Part shown: positions 55,239-63,499 of the stretch, in pieces
Layout: each line of letters opens with the position of its first letter
Numbering within the stretch: position 1 is the stretch's first letter
Source of the DNA: Arthrobacter bambusae
GTDB lineage: Bacteria > Actinomycetota > Actinomycetes > Actinomycetales > Micrococcaceae
Length of the DNA: 64,000 nt
NCBI RefSeq assembly: GCF_030812595.1
Contig: NZ_JAUSSZ010000006.1
Coordinates: 62,001-126,000 of the forward strand
Reading direction: 5' to 3'
Position numbers and translations under genes: made by a program
The notes under the pieces: generated by a model
Databases searched by the model: none
The model's input: the letters and a program-made list of their open reading frames with translations, nothing else
Told to the model about the DNA's origin: nothing

Positions 55239-56117
55239 TCAGCCCTTCATCGCGCCGGAAAGTGCAAACGCACTGCCGGAGCCCCTGGCTACCACCGTGT
55301 AGAGAATGAGCACCGGGACCGAATACAAGATGGAGAAAGCGGCGAGTTCTCCATAGGCGATGGCTCCATGCTGGCCAAAGAAACTGAAGACGGACACCGA
55401 GGCCGGCTGCTTGGAGTTGGACAGCAACAGGATGAACGGGACGAAGAAGTTCCCCCAGGCCTGTATGAAGACGAAGATGAACACCACGCCGAGCCCTTGC
55501 CTCATCAGCGGCAGGACAATTCTCCGCAACGTGGCCAGTCCCGAGGCACCGTCCATCCAGGCAGCTTCCTCCAGCTCAAGCGGTACGGAATCCATGAAGT
55601 TCTTGGTCATCCAAATAGCCATCGGCAACGTTGTGGTTGCCATGAAGAAGATGGTCGCCGGCATCGAGTCCAGCAATTGCAGCTGCACGAACAGGCCATA
55701 GACCGGCACCATGATCGCCGTGACCGGGAGCGAGGTGCCGAACAGGATCGCGTAGAGGAACGGCTTGTTGAACCGCGATTGGTAGCGGGATAGCGGATAC
55801 GCCGCGAGCACTGCAGCCGCCAGGTTCACGACGGCGGTTCCGGCGGAGAGAATGAAGCTGTTCACGAGCGGCTGGAACAGCAGCCCGGGCGTCAGGACCG
55901 CGGCAAAATTAGCGAACGACGGCGATTGCGGCCACCGCGTCTCGTATCCGGCGTTCGGATCGACGGAGGCAAGGAGCAGCCACGCGAGGGGCAACACAAA
56001 GCACAATCCGATCACGGCCAAAGCCGCGTTGGCAGCCAATCGGACGCGGAGCCGCCCACCGGCCACCGGCGTCGTGCGGTTCCCGGCGAGCCGCTGCGCG
56101 CGGCGTAGGGAGCTCAC
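55239..56117 (-). CDS. Sugar ABC transporter permease (MalG type)
   Basis: The 292-residue protein has six membrane helices, opening with a single helix after VRLAANAALAVIGLCFVLPL. The EAAxxxG loop of the family, LEEAAWMDGASGLATLRRIVLPLM, is clear. GTG 56117 overlaps the upstream stop (GTGA). The gene order permease-permease on the minus strand after a binding protein is a standard carbohydrate importer (CUT1). Confidence 0.93.
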   Translation of the reverse strand: MSSLRRAQRLAGNRTTPVAGGRLRVRLAANAALAVIGLCFVLPLAWLLLASVDPNAGYETRWPQSPSFANFAAVLTPGLLFQPLVNSFILSAGTAVVNLAAAVLAAYPLSRYQSRFNKPFLYAILFGTSLPVTAIMVPVYGLFVQLQLLDSMPATIFFMATTTLPMAIWMTKNFMDSVPLELEEAAWMDGASGLATLRRIVLPLMRQGLGVVFIFVFIQAWGNFFVPFILLLSNSKQPASVSVFSFFGQHGAIAYGELAAFSILYSVPVLILYTVVARGSGSAFALSGAMKG

Positions 56118-57040
56118 GATTTTGCCCCGCGTACCAGCCTGACGTAGACAGCTCCGAAGACCATGCCGATCAGGATCAAGATCGAAGCGATCGCAGTGCC
56201 GTATCCGATGTCTCCGAGCTTGAAGGCTTCCTGGTACGCCAGCACAGGCAAGGTGGTGCTCGCGTTGGCGGGGCCACCCGCCGTCATCACCCAGATGAGG
56301 GTAAAGACCGCGAGCGTCTGGAGGGTGATCAGCATCAGGTTGGTGGCGATGCTGCCGCGGATGATCGGAAGCGTGATAAAGGCCAGGCGTTGCCAACCCC
56401 GGGCGCCGTCCATGAGCGCGGCTTCGGACACATCGCGCGGGACTTGGGAAAGCGCGGCCCTATAGACCAGCATTGAGAATGCGGTGCCGCGCCACACGTT
56501 GGCCAGGACGATCGTGGCCATGGGAAAGGCATAGAGCCAGTTGGTGCCTTGGACACCGAACATTCCCAGGAGTTGGTTGAGTGTGCCGTCCTGGCTGAAG
56601 TACGCGTACGCCGCGAAGGCCGCCACGATCTCCGGCAGTATCCACGAAGCAACCACGACCGTGCCCACCAGCGACGCCGTTGCTCCCCCGGATCTGGTCA
56701 TCAACAGGGCGATGGCCAGGCCAAGGGCGTTCTGTCCAAGGATCGCCGAGACCGCCACGAAGACCACCGTCAACCACACGGAGAGCGGAAAGACGGAATC
56801 CGTCAGCATCCGGGCGTAGTTGTCGAAGCCGAGCCATTGCGGGTTCAGGGCCGCCTTTCCGGACAACGCGACGTTGGTGAAGGACGAGTAGAAGGACCAC
56901 GCAACAGGTGCCAACATGAAGACGCCCAGCAGCAGGATTGACGGCACTACCGGCAACAAGCGGAGCCTGCGGCGAAGAGCCCCTTGGATGGTGGATCTGC
57001 GTCGTATCGAACCGTGGCTCAGGGAATCAGGGACAGCCAT
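56114..57040 (-). CDS. Sugar ABC transporter permease (MalF type)
   Basis: The 308-residue protein has six membrane helices and the EAA loop (SEAALMDGARGWQRLAFITLPIIR). It is the CUT1 partner of the downstream permease and overlaps its start. No ATPase gene is in the cluster; a shared MsiK-type ATPase elsewhere is likely, as in many actinobacteria (inference). Confidence 0.93.
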   Translation of the reverse strand: MAVPDSLSHGSIRRRSTIQGALRRRLRLLPVVPSILLLGVFMLAPVAWSFYSSFTNVALSGKAALNPQWLGFDNYARMLTDSVFPLSVWLTVVFVAVSAILGQNALGLAIALLMTRSGGATASLVGTVVVASWILPEIVAAFAAYAYFSQDGTLNQLLGMFGVQGTNWLYAFPMATIVLANVWRGTAFSMLVYRAALSQVPRDVSEAALMDGARGWQRLAFITLPIIRGSIATNLMLITLQTLAVFTLIWVMTAGGPANASTTLPVLAYQEAFKLGDIGYGTAIASILILIGMVFGAVYVRLVRGAKS

Positions 57041-57043
57041 GCG

Positions 57044-58396
57044 TCATTTCTGCATGGTCTTGGCGTCGCCCACGAGATTCTTGACCGAAGCGTCGTATTC
57101 GGCTGCGGCCTCCGCTGGGCTCTGCTTGCCGGTGATGACGGCCTCAGTGGCCTGTTGGACGGCGAGGGAGATCTTCGGATAGTCAGCCGTCGCCGGGCGG
57201 TAGTGCGTGACTGCCACCAGATCGGAAACATCCTTCACGAAGGGGTTCGCCCCCAGGTAACCAGGATCGGAAGCGACATCGGTGCGGACGGCGATCTGTG
57301 AATTGTTGATGTCGAAGGCCAACGCGTTCTTCTTGTTCACGGCAGTGGTCAGGAATTTGAAGGCCAGGTCAGGGCTCTTGGTCTTCGCGCCGACGGCGAG
57401 CGTCCATCCACCGGACATGCTCACGCCACCGGGATCCTGGCCGAACTGGGTGGGGAACTTCGCCACTCCCATATCCTGCGCATAGCCGGCCCATTCGTAG
57501 GAACCGCCCTTCTGCCAGAACGACGGCGCGTAGGAGCCTTCCACGGTGGCGCCCATTTTGCCCTGAGGGAGCCACTGTCCGAAGACTTTCTTCCATACAT
57601 TCGAATCGAGCGCATCCGCGGGTGTCACGGAAAGCTTCTCGTCGTAGAGGGTCTTCAGGAACTGGAGCGAGTCGGTGAATCCCTTGGAACCCACCACCCA
57701 TTTCTTGTCGCTCTCCGAATACAGCGAACTTCCCGTTCCATAAAGCAGTTCGTAGAAGCTCTGCATAACCGTTCCCTCACCGGTACCTGTTCCGGCGTAC
57801 ATGCTGAAGGGAATCACACTTGGATCGGCGGCCTTCATCTTGCGGGCCGCGGCCAGGATGTCATCCCAGGTTTTCGGCTGCCAGGGCAGCGGTATGCCGG
57901 CCTTCTGGAGGACTTTCTTGTTGTACCAAATCGCCCTGGTGTCGGTGCCGAGCGGGACGGCATAGATACTGCCGTCGTCACTGCGCCCCGCGGCCTTGGC
58001 ACTCTCATTGAACTTGGACCACTCGTCCCACGCGGCCAGTTGCGAATCGAGTTTGAGCAAGTATCCGGCGTCGACGTCCGAGCGGACCTTGAAGGTGTCC
58101 TCGTAGAAGACGTCCGGAGCGGTGTCAGGGGAACGCTGGGCCAGCGCAAGCTTGGTGCCATAGTCGTCGTCGCTGGCCTGGATGGGTTCCAAGTCCACGG
58201 TGACGCCAGCGTTTGCTGCTTCGAATTCCTGCTTGGCGTCCTGGAACACTTTGTCCAGGGCGGTGAAGGAATCCGTCTTTTGATAGACGATCTTGACGGT
58301 TTTGCCGATGGCTTGCGGTTGGGCAGAGCAGGCGGCCGACGCCAAAAGGCCTGCGGCCACGAGCAGTGCTGCTCCGATCCGGACTGGGCGACGCAT
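57044..58396 (-). CDS. Extracellular sugar-binding lipoprotein
   Basis: The roughly 450-residue protein has a lipoprotein signal (hydrophobic stretch, then ASAAC with the lipobox cysteine near residue 21) and a cluster-B solute-binding fold: VKIVYQKTDSFTALDKVFQDAKQEFEAAN, YAVPLGTDTRAIWYNKKVLQKAGIP, WKKVFGQWLPQGKMGATVEGSYAP. It delivers an unknown sugar or oligosaccharide to the two permeases that follow. ATG 58396 gives the signal peptide; the frame is open upstream. Confidence 0.93.
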   Translation of the reverse strand: MRRPVRIGAALLVAAGLLASAACSAQPQAIGKTVKIVYQKTDSFTALDKVFQDAKQEFEAANAGVTVDLEPIQASDDDYGTKLALAQRSPDTAPDVFYEDTFKVRSDVDAGYLLKLDSQLAAWDEWSKFNESAKAAGRSDDGSIYAVPLGTDTRAIWYNKKVLQKAGIPLPWQPKTWDDILAAARKMKAADPSVIPFSMYAGTGTGEGTVMQSFYELLYGTGSSLYSESDKKWVVGSKGFTDSLQFLKTLYDEKLSVTPADALDSNVWKKVFGQWLPQGKMGATVEGSYAPSFWQKGGSYEWAGYAQDMGVAKFPTQFGQDPGGVSMSGGWTLAVGAKTKSPDLAFKFLTTAVNKKNALAFDINNSQIAVRTDVASDPGYLGANPFVKDVSDLVAVTHYRPATADYPKISLAVQQATEAVITGKQSPAEAAAEYDASVKNLVGDAKTMQK

Positions 58397-58453
58397 GATT
58401 TTCCGATCTTCAAGCGGCTGCTGCCCCCACACTTCAGCTGGCCCAGCCTGTTG

Positions 58454-58469
58454 CCAATATTGATAATGG
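58454..58469. promoter_or_regulatory. Imperfect palindrome, likely ROK operator
   Basis: CCAATATTGATAATGG is symmetric at 12 of 16 positions (CCAnTATnnATAnTGG) and AT-rich, as known ROK/NagC-type operators are. It lies 58 bp upstream of the sugar-binding protein, between it and the ROK gene. Confidence 0.45.
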
Positions 58470-58499
58470 AGCCCTGCTAAGCAGGATGTCGTGAATGCC

Positions 58500-59753
58500 T
58501 CAGCCTTCCAACAGAAGCCGCTGGGCGCGTGGCGCGAGCGTATGTTCCAGGACCAGGCAGGCCGCACCGATCGCGCCTACGTCTTCGCCCACTCCTGTCC
58601 CCACAACCTCGATGCCGTGGATGCTGTTGGCGGCACTGTTGGCGGCGAGCAGGGCAGGAACGCGATCCAAGTAGCGTTCGGACAAGCGGCCCCAGAACGG
58701 CCCCCCAAAGACGACCCGTTCGACGTCGAGGGTGTTGGTCACCACCGCAACCGCACGTGCGACCAGGACCGCCGACTTATCAATGATCGCGATGGCGCGT
58801 TCATCACCGGCATCCGCGGCATCGCAAAGCCGGGCAAAGCCTTCCTGCACTTCCGGTCCTTCGGTGCCCTTGGCGCCACCGTTCAGGACACCTTGCTCTT
58901 CGGCTTCCGCCACGAGGACCTGCGGGATGCAGGAAGACTTGACGCACCCGCGCAGGCCGCAATCGCATTCGGGCCCGTCCGGATCGACAATGATATGGCC
59001 GATTTCGCCGGCGTTGCCGGATGTTCCACGGACAACTTCGTCGTTCAAGACGATCCCGCAGCCGATCCCGGTGCCCATATACATGAAAATGAAACTTCCG
59101 GTGCCACTGGGGCCGCCTGCCCATGTCTCGGCGACAGCTGCACTGGTGACGTCTTTGTCCACAAGGGTCTCAAACCCGGTGGCGTCGGCGAGGGCGTCCC
59201 TCAGGTTCACCCGGTCCCAACCCGTCATGAGGGGCGGATCGACGACTGTACCCTGATCAAGGTCTATGGGTCCCGGTGCCGCGACTCCGAGTCCTGCGAT
59301 CTTTCCCGTGTCAACACCGGAATCTTCGACGAGCGCCTTGATTTCCTCGGCGATGGCGGCGATGACGTGCTGTGGATTGCAGCCGCCCGGGGTGGGAATC
59401 CTGGAGTGCTTGACGACGTCGCCCACCAGGTCCAGGACGACAGTGGTGATGACCGCGGGATCAAGGTGGACGCCAAGCGCGTACATTCCGGACGGGTTCA
59501 GGCGCAGGATGGTGCGTGGCTTACCCGGACCGCTGCCTTCCTTGCCTGCCTCCACAATGAGCTGTTGATCCAAGAGGCGGCGGGAGATATTCGAAATGGT
59601 CTGCGGTGAAAGGCCGACGATTTGGGCGAGTTCCACCCGGCTCAGTCCGCCCGACGAACGCCGGATTGCGTCGAGGATGACGGTCAGGTTGAAGTCCCCC
59701 ATGCGTGGCAGATTGGTTCCGCGCCTCGGAGTCGGCTGGCGGATCTCAGTCAC
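58500..59753 (-). CDS. ROK-family transcriptional repressor
   Basis: The 417-residue protein has an N-terminal winged helix (LDAIRRSSGGLSRVELAQIVGLSPQTISNISRRLLDQQ), then a sugar-kinase-like ROK domain with GLGVAAPGPID, the zinc motif CDCGLRGCVKSSC and GNAGEIGHIIV. It probably represses the adjacent sugar importer and senses its sugar (inference). It is on the same strand as that importer, just upstream. Confidence 0.92.
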   Translation of the reverse strand: MTEIRQPTPRRGTNLPRMGDFNLTVILDAIRRSSGGLSRVELAQIVGLSPQTISNISRRLLDQQLIVEAGKEGSGPGKPRTILRLNPSGMYALGVHLDPAVITTVVLDLVGDVVKHSRIPTPGGCNPQHVIAAIAEEIKALVEDSGVDTGKIAGLGVAAPGPIDLDQGTVVDPPLMTGWDRVNLRDALADATGFETLVDKDVTSAAVAETWAGGPSGTGSFIFMYMGTGIGCGIVLNDEVVRGTSGNAGEIGHIIVDPDGPECDCGLRGCVKSSCIPQVLVAEAEEQGVLNGGAKGTEGPEVQEGFARLCDAADAGDERAIAIIDKSAVLVARAVAVVTNTLDVERVVFGGPFWGRLSERYLDRVPALLAANSAANSIHGIEVVGTGVGEDVGAIGAACLVLEHTLAPRAQRLLLEG

Positions 59754-59883
59754 GGAATTCCCCTAAAATCATTCGAATAATGCTGTTGCATTTGCATCGT
59801 ACGGCACGTGTGCTTGTCCCGGTATGCTCCCACGCTGCCCGGGCGTCACGGACCCCGATCCAGCTGATGGGAAGCACAGGAAT

Positions 59884-60786
59884 ATGGCACTCATGCCGAA
59901 GGCCGAGCAGGACGTCACCGCAGGGTTGGTGCGGACTTTGCTCAAGGAGCAGTTGCCGGGGCTCTCGGACCTGCCGTTGGAGTTGGTGGCCAATGGCTGG
60001 GACAACGTCATCTATCGGCTTGGCAAGGAGTGGGCGGTCCGGTTGCCCCGCCGGGAGGCAGCGGCGCAACTGATACTGCATGAACAGCAGTACCTCCCCG
60101 CGTATGCGACGCGCTCCCCCGTGCCGCTGCCCGGTCCCGTCCACTCCGGACAGCCCTCTGCCGACTATCCGTGGCCTTGGAGCGTGACTCCCTGGTTGGA
60201 GGGGCTCGACGCGGGGCTGGTTTCCCAAGAGTCACGGAACGCAGCGGCCGAGGACCTGGCCGCGTTCCTGATCGCCATCCACGTTCCGGCCGCACCGGGA
60301 GCGCCCGTCAATCCGGTCCGCGGCGTGCGTTTGGAAGCGAGGTCTGCCGCGGTCATTGACCGGCTCGGCGATTCCAGCCGCTATCCGCAGGCGGTGCGGT
60401 TGCGGACGCTTTGGACCCAGGCTTGCCTCGCCCCGCCGTGGAGCAGGCCAGGGGTGTGGCTGCATGGAGATCTCCACCCGGGGAACGTCCTCCTTGGGCC
60501 TGATGGCCGTCTCGCGGCCGTCGTCGACTTCGGAGACCTCGGAGCCGGGGATCCCGCCGTCGATCTTGCGGTCGCGTGGTTGATGTTCGACGACGGCGGT
60601 CGGCGCCGTTTCAAGGCGGGCTTCGGACGCGCCGTGGATGCCGCCACCTGGGCCCGGGCACGCGGCTGGGCCCTGGTCCTCGCGACGGCGATGCTCAGCT
60701 TCTCGGACGACAATCCGGTGATGGCGCGGATCGGGCGCTTCGGAGTGGAGCAGTTGCTGTCGGAGCACTCCTCGCCTAGCGCCTGA
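59884..60786 (+). CDS. Aminoglycoside phosphotransferase-family kinase
   Basis: The roughly 300-residue protein has the APH layout: VANGWDNVIYRLGKEWAVRLPRR for the nucleotide-binding lobe, then WLHGDLHPGNVLLGPDGRLAAVVDFGDLGAGDPAVDLAVAW, with the HxDxxxxN catalytic and DFG-like magnesium motifs. Such kinases act on aminoglycosides, macrolides, hydroxylated metabolites and others; a resistance role cannot be claimed. AGGAAT precedes the ATG. Confidence 0.88.
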   Translation: MALMPKAEQDVTAGLVRTLLKEQLPGLSDLPLELVANGWDNVIYRLGKEWAVRLPRREAAAQLILHEQQYLPAYATRSPVPLPGPVHSGQPSADYPWPWSVTPWLEGLDAGLVSQESRNAAAEDLAAFLIAIHVPAAPGAPVNPVRGVRLEARSAAVIDRLGDSSRYPQAVRLRTLWTQACLAPPWSRPGVWLHGDLHPGNVLLGPDGRLAAVVDFGDLGAGDPAVDLAVAWLMFDDGGRRRFKAGFGRAVDAATWARARGWALVLATAMLSFSDDNPVMARIGRFGVEQLLSEHSSPSA

Positions 60787-61921
60787 CGCTGCGTGTCACC
60801 GTGAATTTCGGATTCCGGCCGATTTCGGTGGTGGGACCGATCAGCCGTTCCAATGCCGCGCGGTACTGAAGGTGGCTGTTGTAGACGGTCCAGAGTTCGC
60901 CGCCGGAAGCGAGGACCCGCGCGGCGGCCTCGAACATCTTGGTTGCCGCGCCGGCGTGGACGCTCGCGCCGAGGTGGAACGGCGGGTTCAGCAGGATGAG
61001 ATCGGCGCTGCCTGGATCGAAGGTGGACATGGCATCGTCCTGGACTACAGTGATTCGATCGGCCAGCCCGTTCGCTGCCGCGGTCGCCCTCGCGGATGCG
61101 ACTGCTGCGGCCGATTGGTCGGTCGCGGTGACGCGGGCCTTGGGACGGCTCCGGGCGTACATCGTGGCCAGGATCCCGGTCCCGCAGCCCAGGTCTACCG
61201 CATGGCGGGCTTCGGGGATCCTGTCCAGGAAGCCCAGGAGGAAGCGCGTGCCGATATCCAGTTTCGTGCCCGAAAACGCACCCCCGTGGGCACAGACCGT
61301 CATCCCCAGCTCGGTGTTTTGCTCCGAGACCGGGAACGGCGGCGGAGTGGCAGGCCGCGTGGGATTGGTGGCGAGCAGCACACGTGACTTCCGTTGCGCC
61401 AGCTGCGGTTGAACCGACCCAAAGCTACGTTCAAGGACGGCGTTCATCCCTACGGACATGTGCTTGACGCGTCCTCCGGCCAGCAGGACGGCTCCCGGCG
61501 CTGCAAAGCGCGCAACGGCGTCGACGATTTCTTCCAGTTCCGCGAGGGACTTCGGCAACTGCATGATCACCAGTTCGGCGCCATCGAGCAGCCCGGCTCC
61601 CAGCTCGAACTGGTCGAAGCGGCCGGACAACCCGGACGATTCGGCGTTCCGCTGCAGCGCGAGCCTGCCGGCGAAGAGGTCCTGGGTCACCCGGACATGC
61701 CCGACCCCGAGGGCAGTCAAAGCGCCCAGGGTCAGTGCTCCATAGCGGTCACCGATCACCGCAACGCGGGTTTCCGGGTTTCCGATGTAGCCCGCCGCAG
61801 TCTCAAGCAGGAGCCGGTCGGTGGCGTCGTGTGCCTGCAGGTTTTCGGCCTCGACGTCGGGGAACCGGCGGAGGGTGCCGAACAGCGTCTCAAGGTGTGC
61901 ATCCAGCTCGGTCAAAGTCAC
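60776..61921 (-). CDS. RlmG-type class I methyltransferase
   Basis: The 381-residue protein has a pseudo-domain in front and a catalytic Rossmann domain in the second half: AVDLGCGTGILATMYARS, DQSAAAVASARATAAANG and the active-site ILLNPPFHLGASVHAG. The NPPF motif and two-domain size match RlmG/RsmC rRNA guanine-N2 methyltransferases. GTG 61921 starts within a weak context. The 3' end overlaps the convergent kinase gene by 11 bp. Confidence 0.9.
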   Translation of the reverse strand: MTLTELDAHLETLFGTLRRFPDVEAENLQAHDATDRLLLETAAGYIGNPETRVAVIGDRYGALTLGALTALGVGHVRVTQDLFAGRLALQRNAESSGLSGRFDQFELGAGLLDGAELVIMQLPKSLAELEEIVDAVARFAAPGAVLLAGGRVKHMSVGMNAVLERSFGSVQPQLAQRKSRVLLATNPTRPATPPPFPVSEQNTELGMTVCAHGGAFSGTKLDIGTRFLLGFLDRIPEARHAVDLGCGTGILATMYARSRPKARVTATDQSAAAVASARATAAANGLADRITVVQDDAMSTFDPGSADLILLNPPFHLGASVHAGAATKMFEAAARVLASGGELWTVYNSHLQYRAALERLIGPTTEIGRNPKFTVTRSVRR

Positions 61922-62124
61922 GGTGCACCAATCTATCCCCCTCAGGAACCCTCGACAACACAGGCGAGGCGGAGGAAGGTGGAGAATGCAAGTAACCGAC
62001 CGTCCGAACGCTGCTGAACACACGGCACGCGCCGCAAGCAGCCAGGACACCAGGGTCCGCTGCGAAGGGCGAGCCACGTTGCGGACCTCGAAGACCAGGC
62101 TCCCGCTTCCCTTGTGAGCAGACC

Positions 62125-62502
62125 ATGACTGTCAACCTCGTCACTCAGCTTGAAGTAAAGTCGCACAATTCCCCGGATGAGATCCGGCGCCCGGATAAAA
62201 CCGTGGTGGAAAACGTCACTGTCGGTGACTACACCATCGGGCGCCTCAGCTTCGAGCCTGGCTGGAGTTGGGCGGATTGCATCAAGCCGGTGGTCCACAC
62301 CGATTCCTGCCAACTCAACCACGTGGGGTATTGCGTTGCTGGTGCGCTGGAAGTCGAGACTACCGACGGCAAGAAGATCAGCATCTCCAAAGGAGATTCG
62401 TACACCATTCCACCGGGACACAACGCCTGGGTCGTAGGCGACGAAACCTACTCGGCCATCGAGTTTGTCAGCGCAGCAGAATTTGGAGCAAAGCCCGAGT
62501 AA
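62125..62502 (+). CDS. Cupin-domain protein
   Basis: The 125-residue single-domain cupin has HTDSCQLNHVGYCVAGALEVE (metal-binding histidines and glycine) and SKGDSYTIPPGHNAWVVGDE (second cupin box). Function not assigned. It ends 41 bp before a bidirectional terminator. Confidence 0.85.
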   Translation: MTVNLVTQLEVKSHNSPDEIRRPDKTVVENVTVGDYTIGRLSFEPGWSWADCIKPVVHTDSCQLNHVGYCVAGALEVETTDGKKISISKGDSYTIPPGHNAWVVGDETYSAIEFVSAAEFGAKPE

Positions 62503-62543
62503 CACTGACCCTCTCAGGCCCCGCACTTCCCACGTAGGGACGA

Positions 62544-62577
62544 AAAAGGGAACCACCCGCACGGGTGATTCCCTTTT
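62544..62577. terminator. Bidirectional terminator between cupin gene and tRNA
   Basis: AAAAGGGAA pairs with TTCCCTTTT and, inside, ACCCG with CGGGT (separated by CC/GA mismatches). The A- and T-runs at the ends suit both strands. Confidence 0.85.
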
Positions 62578-62622
62578 CCTTGCTGCAGACGTACTCGACT
62601 GTTCGAATATCTGCCGTGAAGT

Positions 62623-62695
62623 GGAGCTGAGGGGACTCGAACCCCTGACCCCCTGCATGCCATGCAGGTGCGCTACCAGCTGCGCCACAGCCCCA
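62623..62695 (-). tRNA. tRNA-Ala (anticodon GGC)
   Basis: The minus-strand cloverleaf is complete: acceptor GGGGCTG with CAGCTCC (one G-U pair), D arm around GCGCAGCTGGTAGCGC, anticodon arm CCTGC-ATGGCAT-GCAGG with GGC, and a T arm containing GGTTCGAGTCC. The CCA end is not encoded. Confidence 0.95.
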
Positions 62696-62852
62696 AACTT
62701 TGCCCGCCGGAACTTCCATCCCTGCCGGAGCGACTCGTCAATACTAAACCACAACGATGTGAGATAGGAAATCGAACGCCGTCGGTTCCAGAACAAGTGC
62801 GGTGCAGTCGTAAACCCAGCCACTGCTGAACGTTGCGGCCGCGATGGTAGCC

Positions 62853-62881
62853 TGTTTCTTTCGTGATCTTGATTGTTTCTT
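62853..62881. promoter_or_regulatory. Direct repeats upstream of the ScbR-like gene
   Basis: TGTTTCTT occurs at 62853-62860 and again at 62874-62881, exactly two DNA turns (21 bp) apart. The second copy lies 33 bp before the ATG, a suitable place for autoregulation by a TetR dimer. Confidence 0.35.
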
Positions 62882-62914
62882 CCACCGAAACCTGGAGAGG
62901 TCTCCACGCGGATC

Positions 62915-63499
62915 ATGCAGCAACGTGCCAAAGCTACCCGGATAGCAGTCATTGAGGGAGCAGCGTCGATCTTTGAAGAGGTCGGCTATGGGAATGCAAG
63001 CCTCAGCGCTGTCACTGACCGCGCCTCGGTCACTAAGGGCGCGCTCTATTTCCATTTCAAGTCGAAGGAAGACCTGGCGCTGGCGGTCATCGCCGAGCAG
63101 CACAGCATCGTGCGTATCGCGGGAGAGAAGATCGCCGCCGCCGGGTTGCCGGCACTGGAAACCATGATCGCAATGTGCCGGACATTCGGGCAACAACTAC
63201 TCGACGAGCCCGTCGTCAGGGCCGGAATCCGCCTGACATTCGAAGCCTCGGCATTCAATGCCGACGTCAAGGGTCCCTACCAGGACTGGGTCGACACCAT
63301 GGAGATGCTGACGCGCCAGGCCCAGGTGGAGGGCGACGTGCGGCCCGAAGTCGACGCCGGAGACTTCGCACGCTATTTGGTCGCGTCCTTCACGGGGGTC
63401 CAGATGGTTTCCAACGTGCTGACCGAACGGCGCGACGTCCTCAAACGGATTGACGACATGTGGGGTTTCATGATGCCTGCCCTCATGCCGATTCACTAA
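62915..63499 (+). CDS. Gamma-butyrolactone receptor-like TetR regulator
   Basis: The 194-residue protein starts QQRAKATRIAVIEGAASIFEEVGYGNASLSAVTDRASVTKGALYFHFKSKEDLALAVIAEQ, a TetR helix-turn-helix in the wording of ScbR/ArpA-type receptors (SVTKGALYFHFKSKEDLA). These sense gamma-butyrolactones in Streptomyces. No butyrolactone synthase (AfsA) is seen near it. The ATG 62915 is preferred; the frame is open upstream. It is convergent with the next TetR gene, overlapping by 4 bp. Confidence 0.85.
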   Translation: MQQRAKATRIAVIEGAASIFEEVGYGNASLSAVTDRASVTKGALYFHFKSKEDLALAVIAEQHSIVRIAGEKIAAAGLPALETMIAMCRTFGQQLLDEPVVRAGIRLTFEASAFNADVKGPYQDWVDTMEMLTRQAQVEGDVRPEVDAGDFARYLVASFTGVQMVSNVLTERRDVLKRIDDMWGFMMPALMPIH

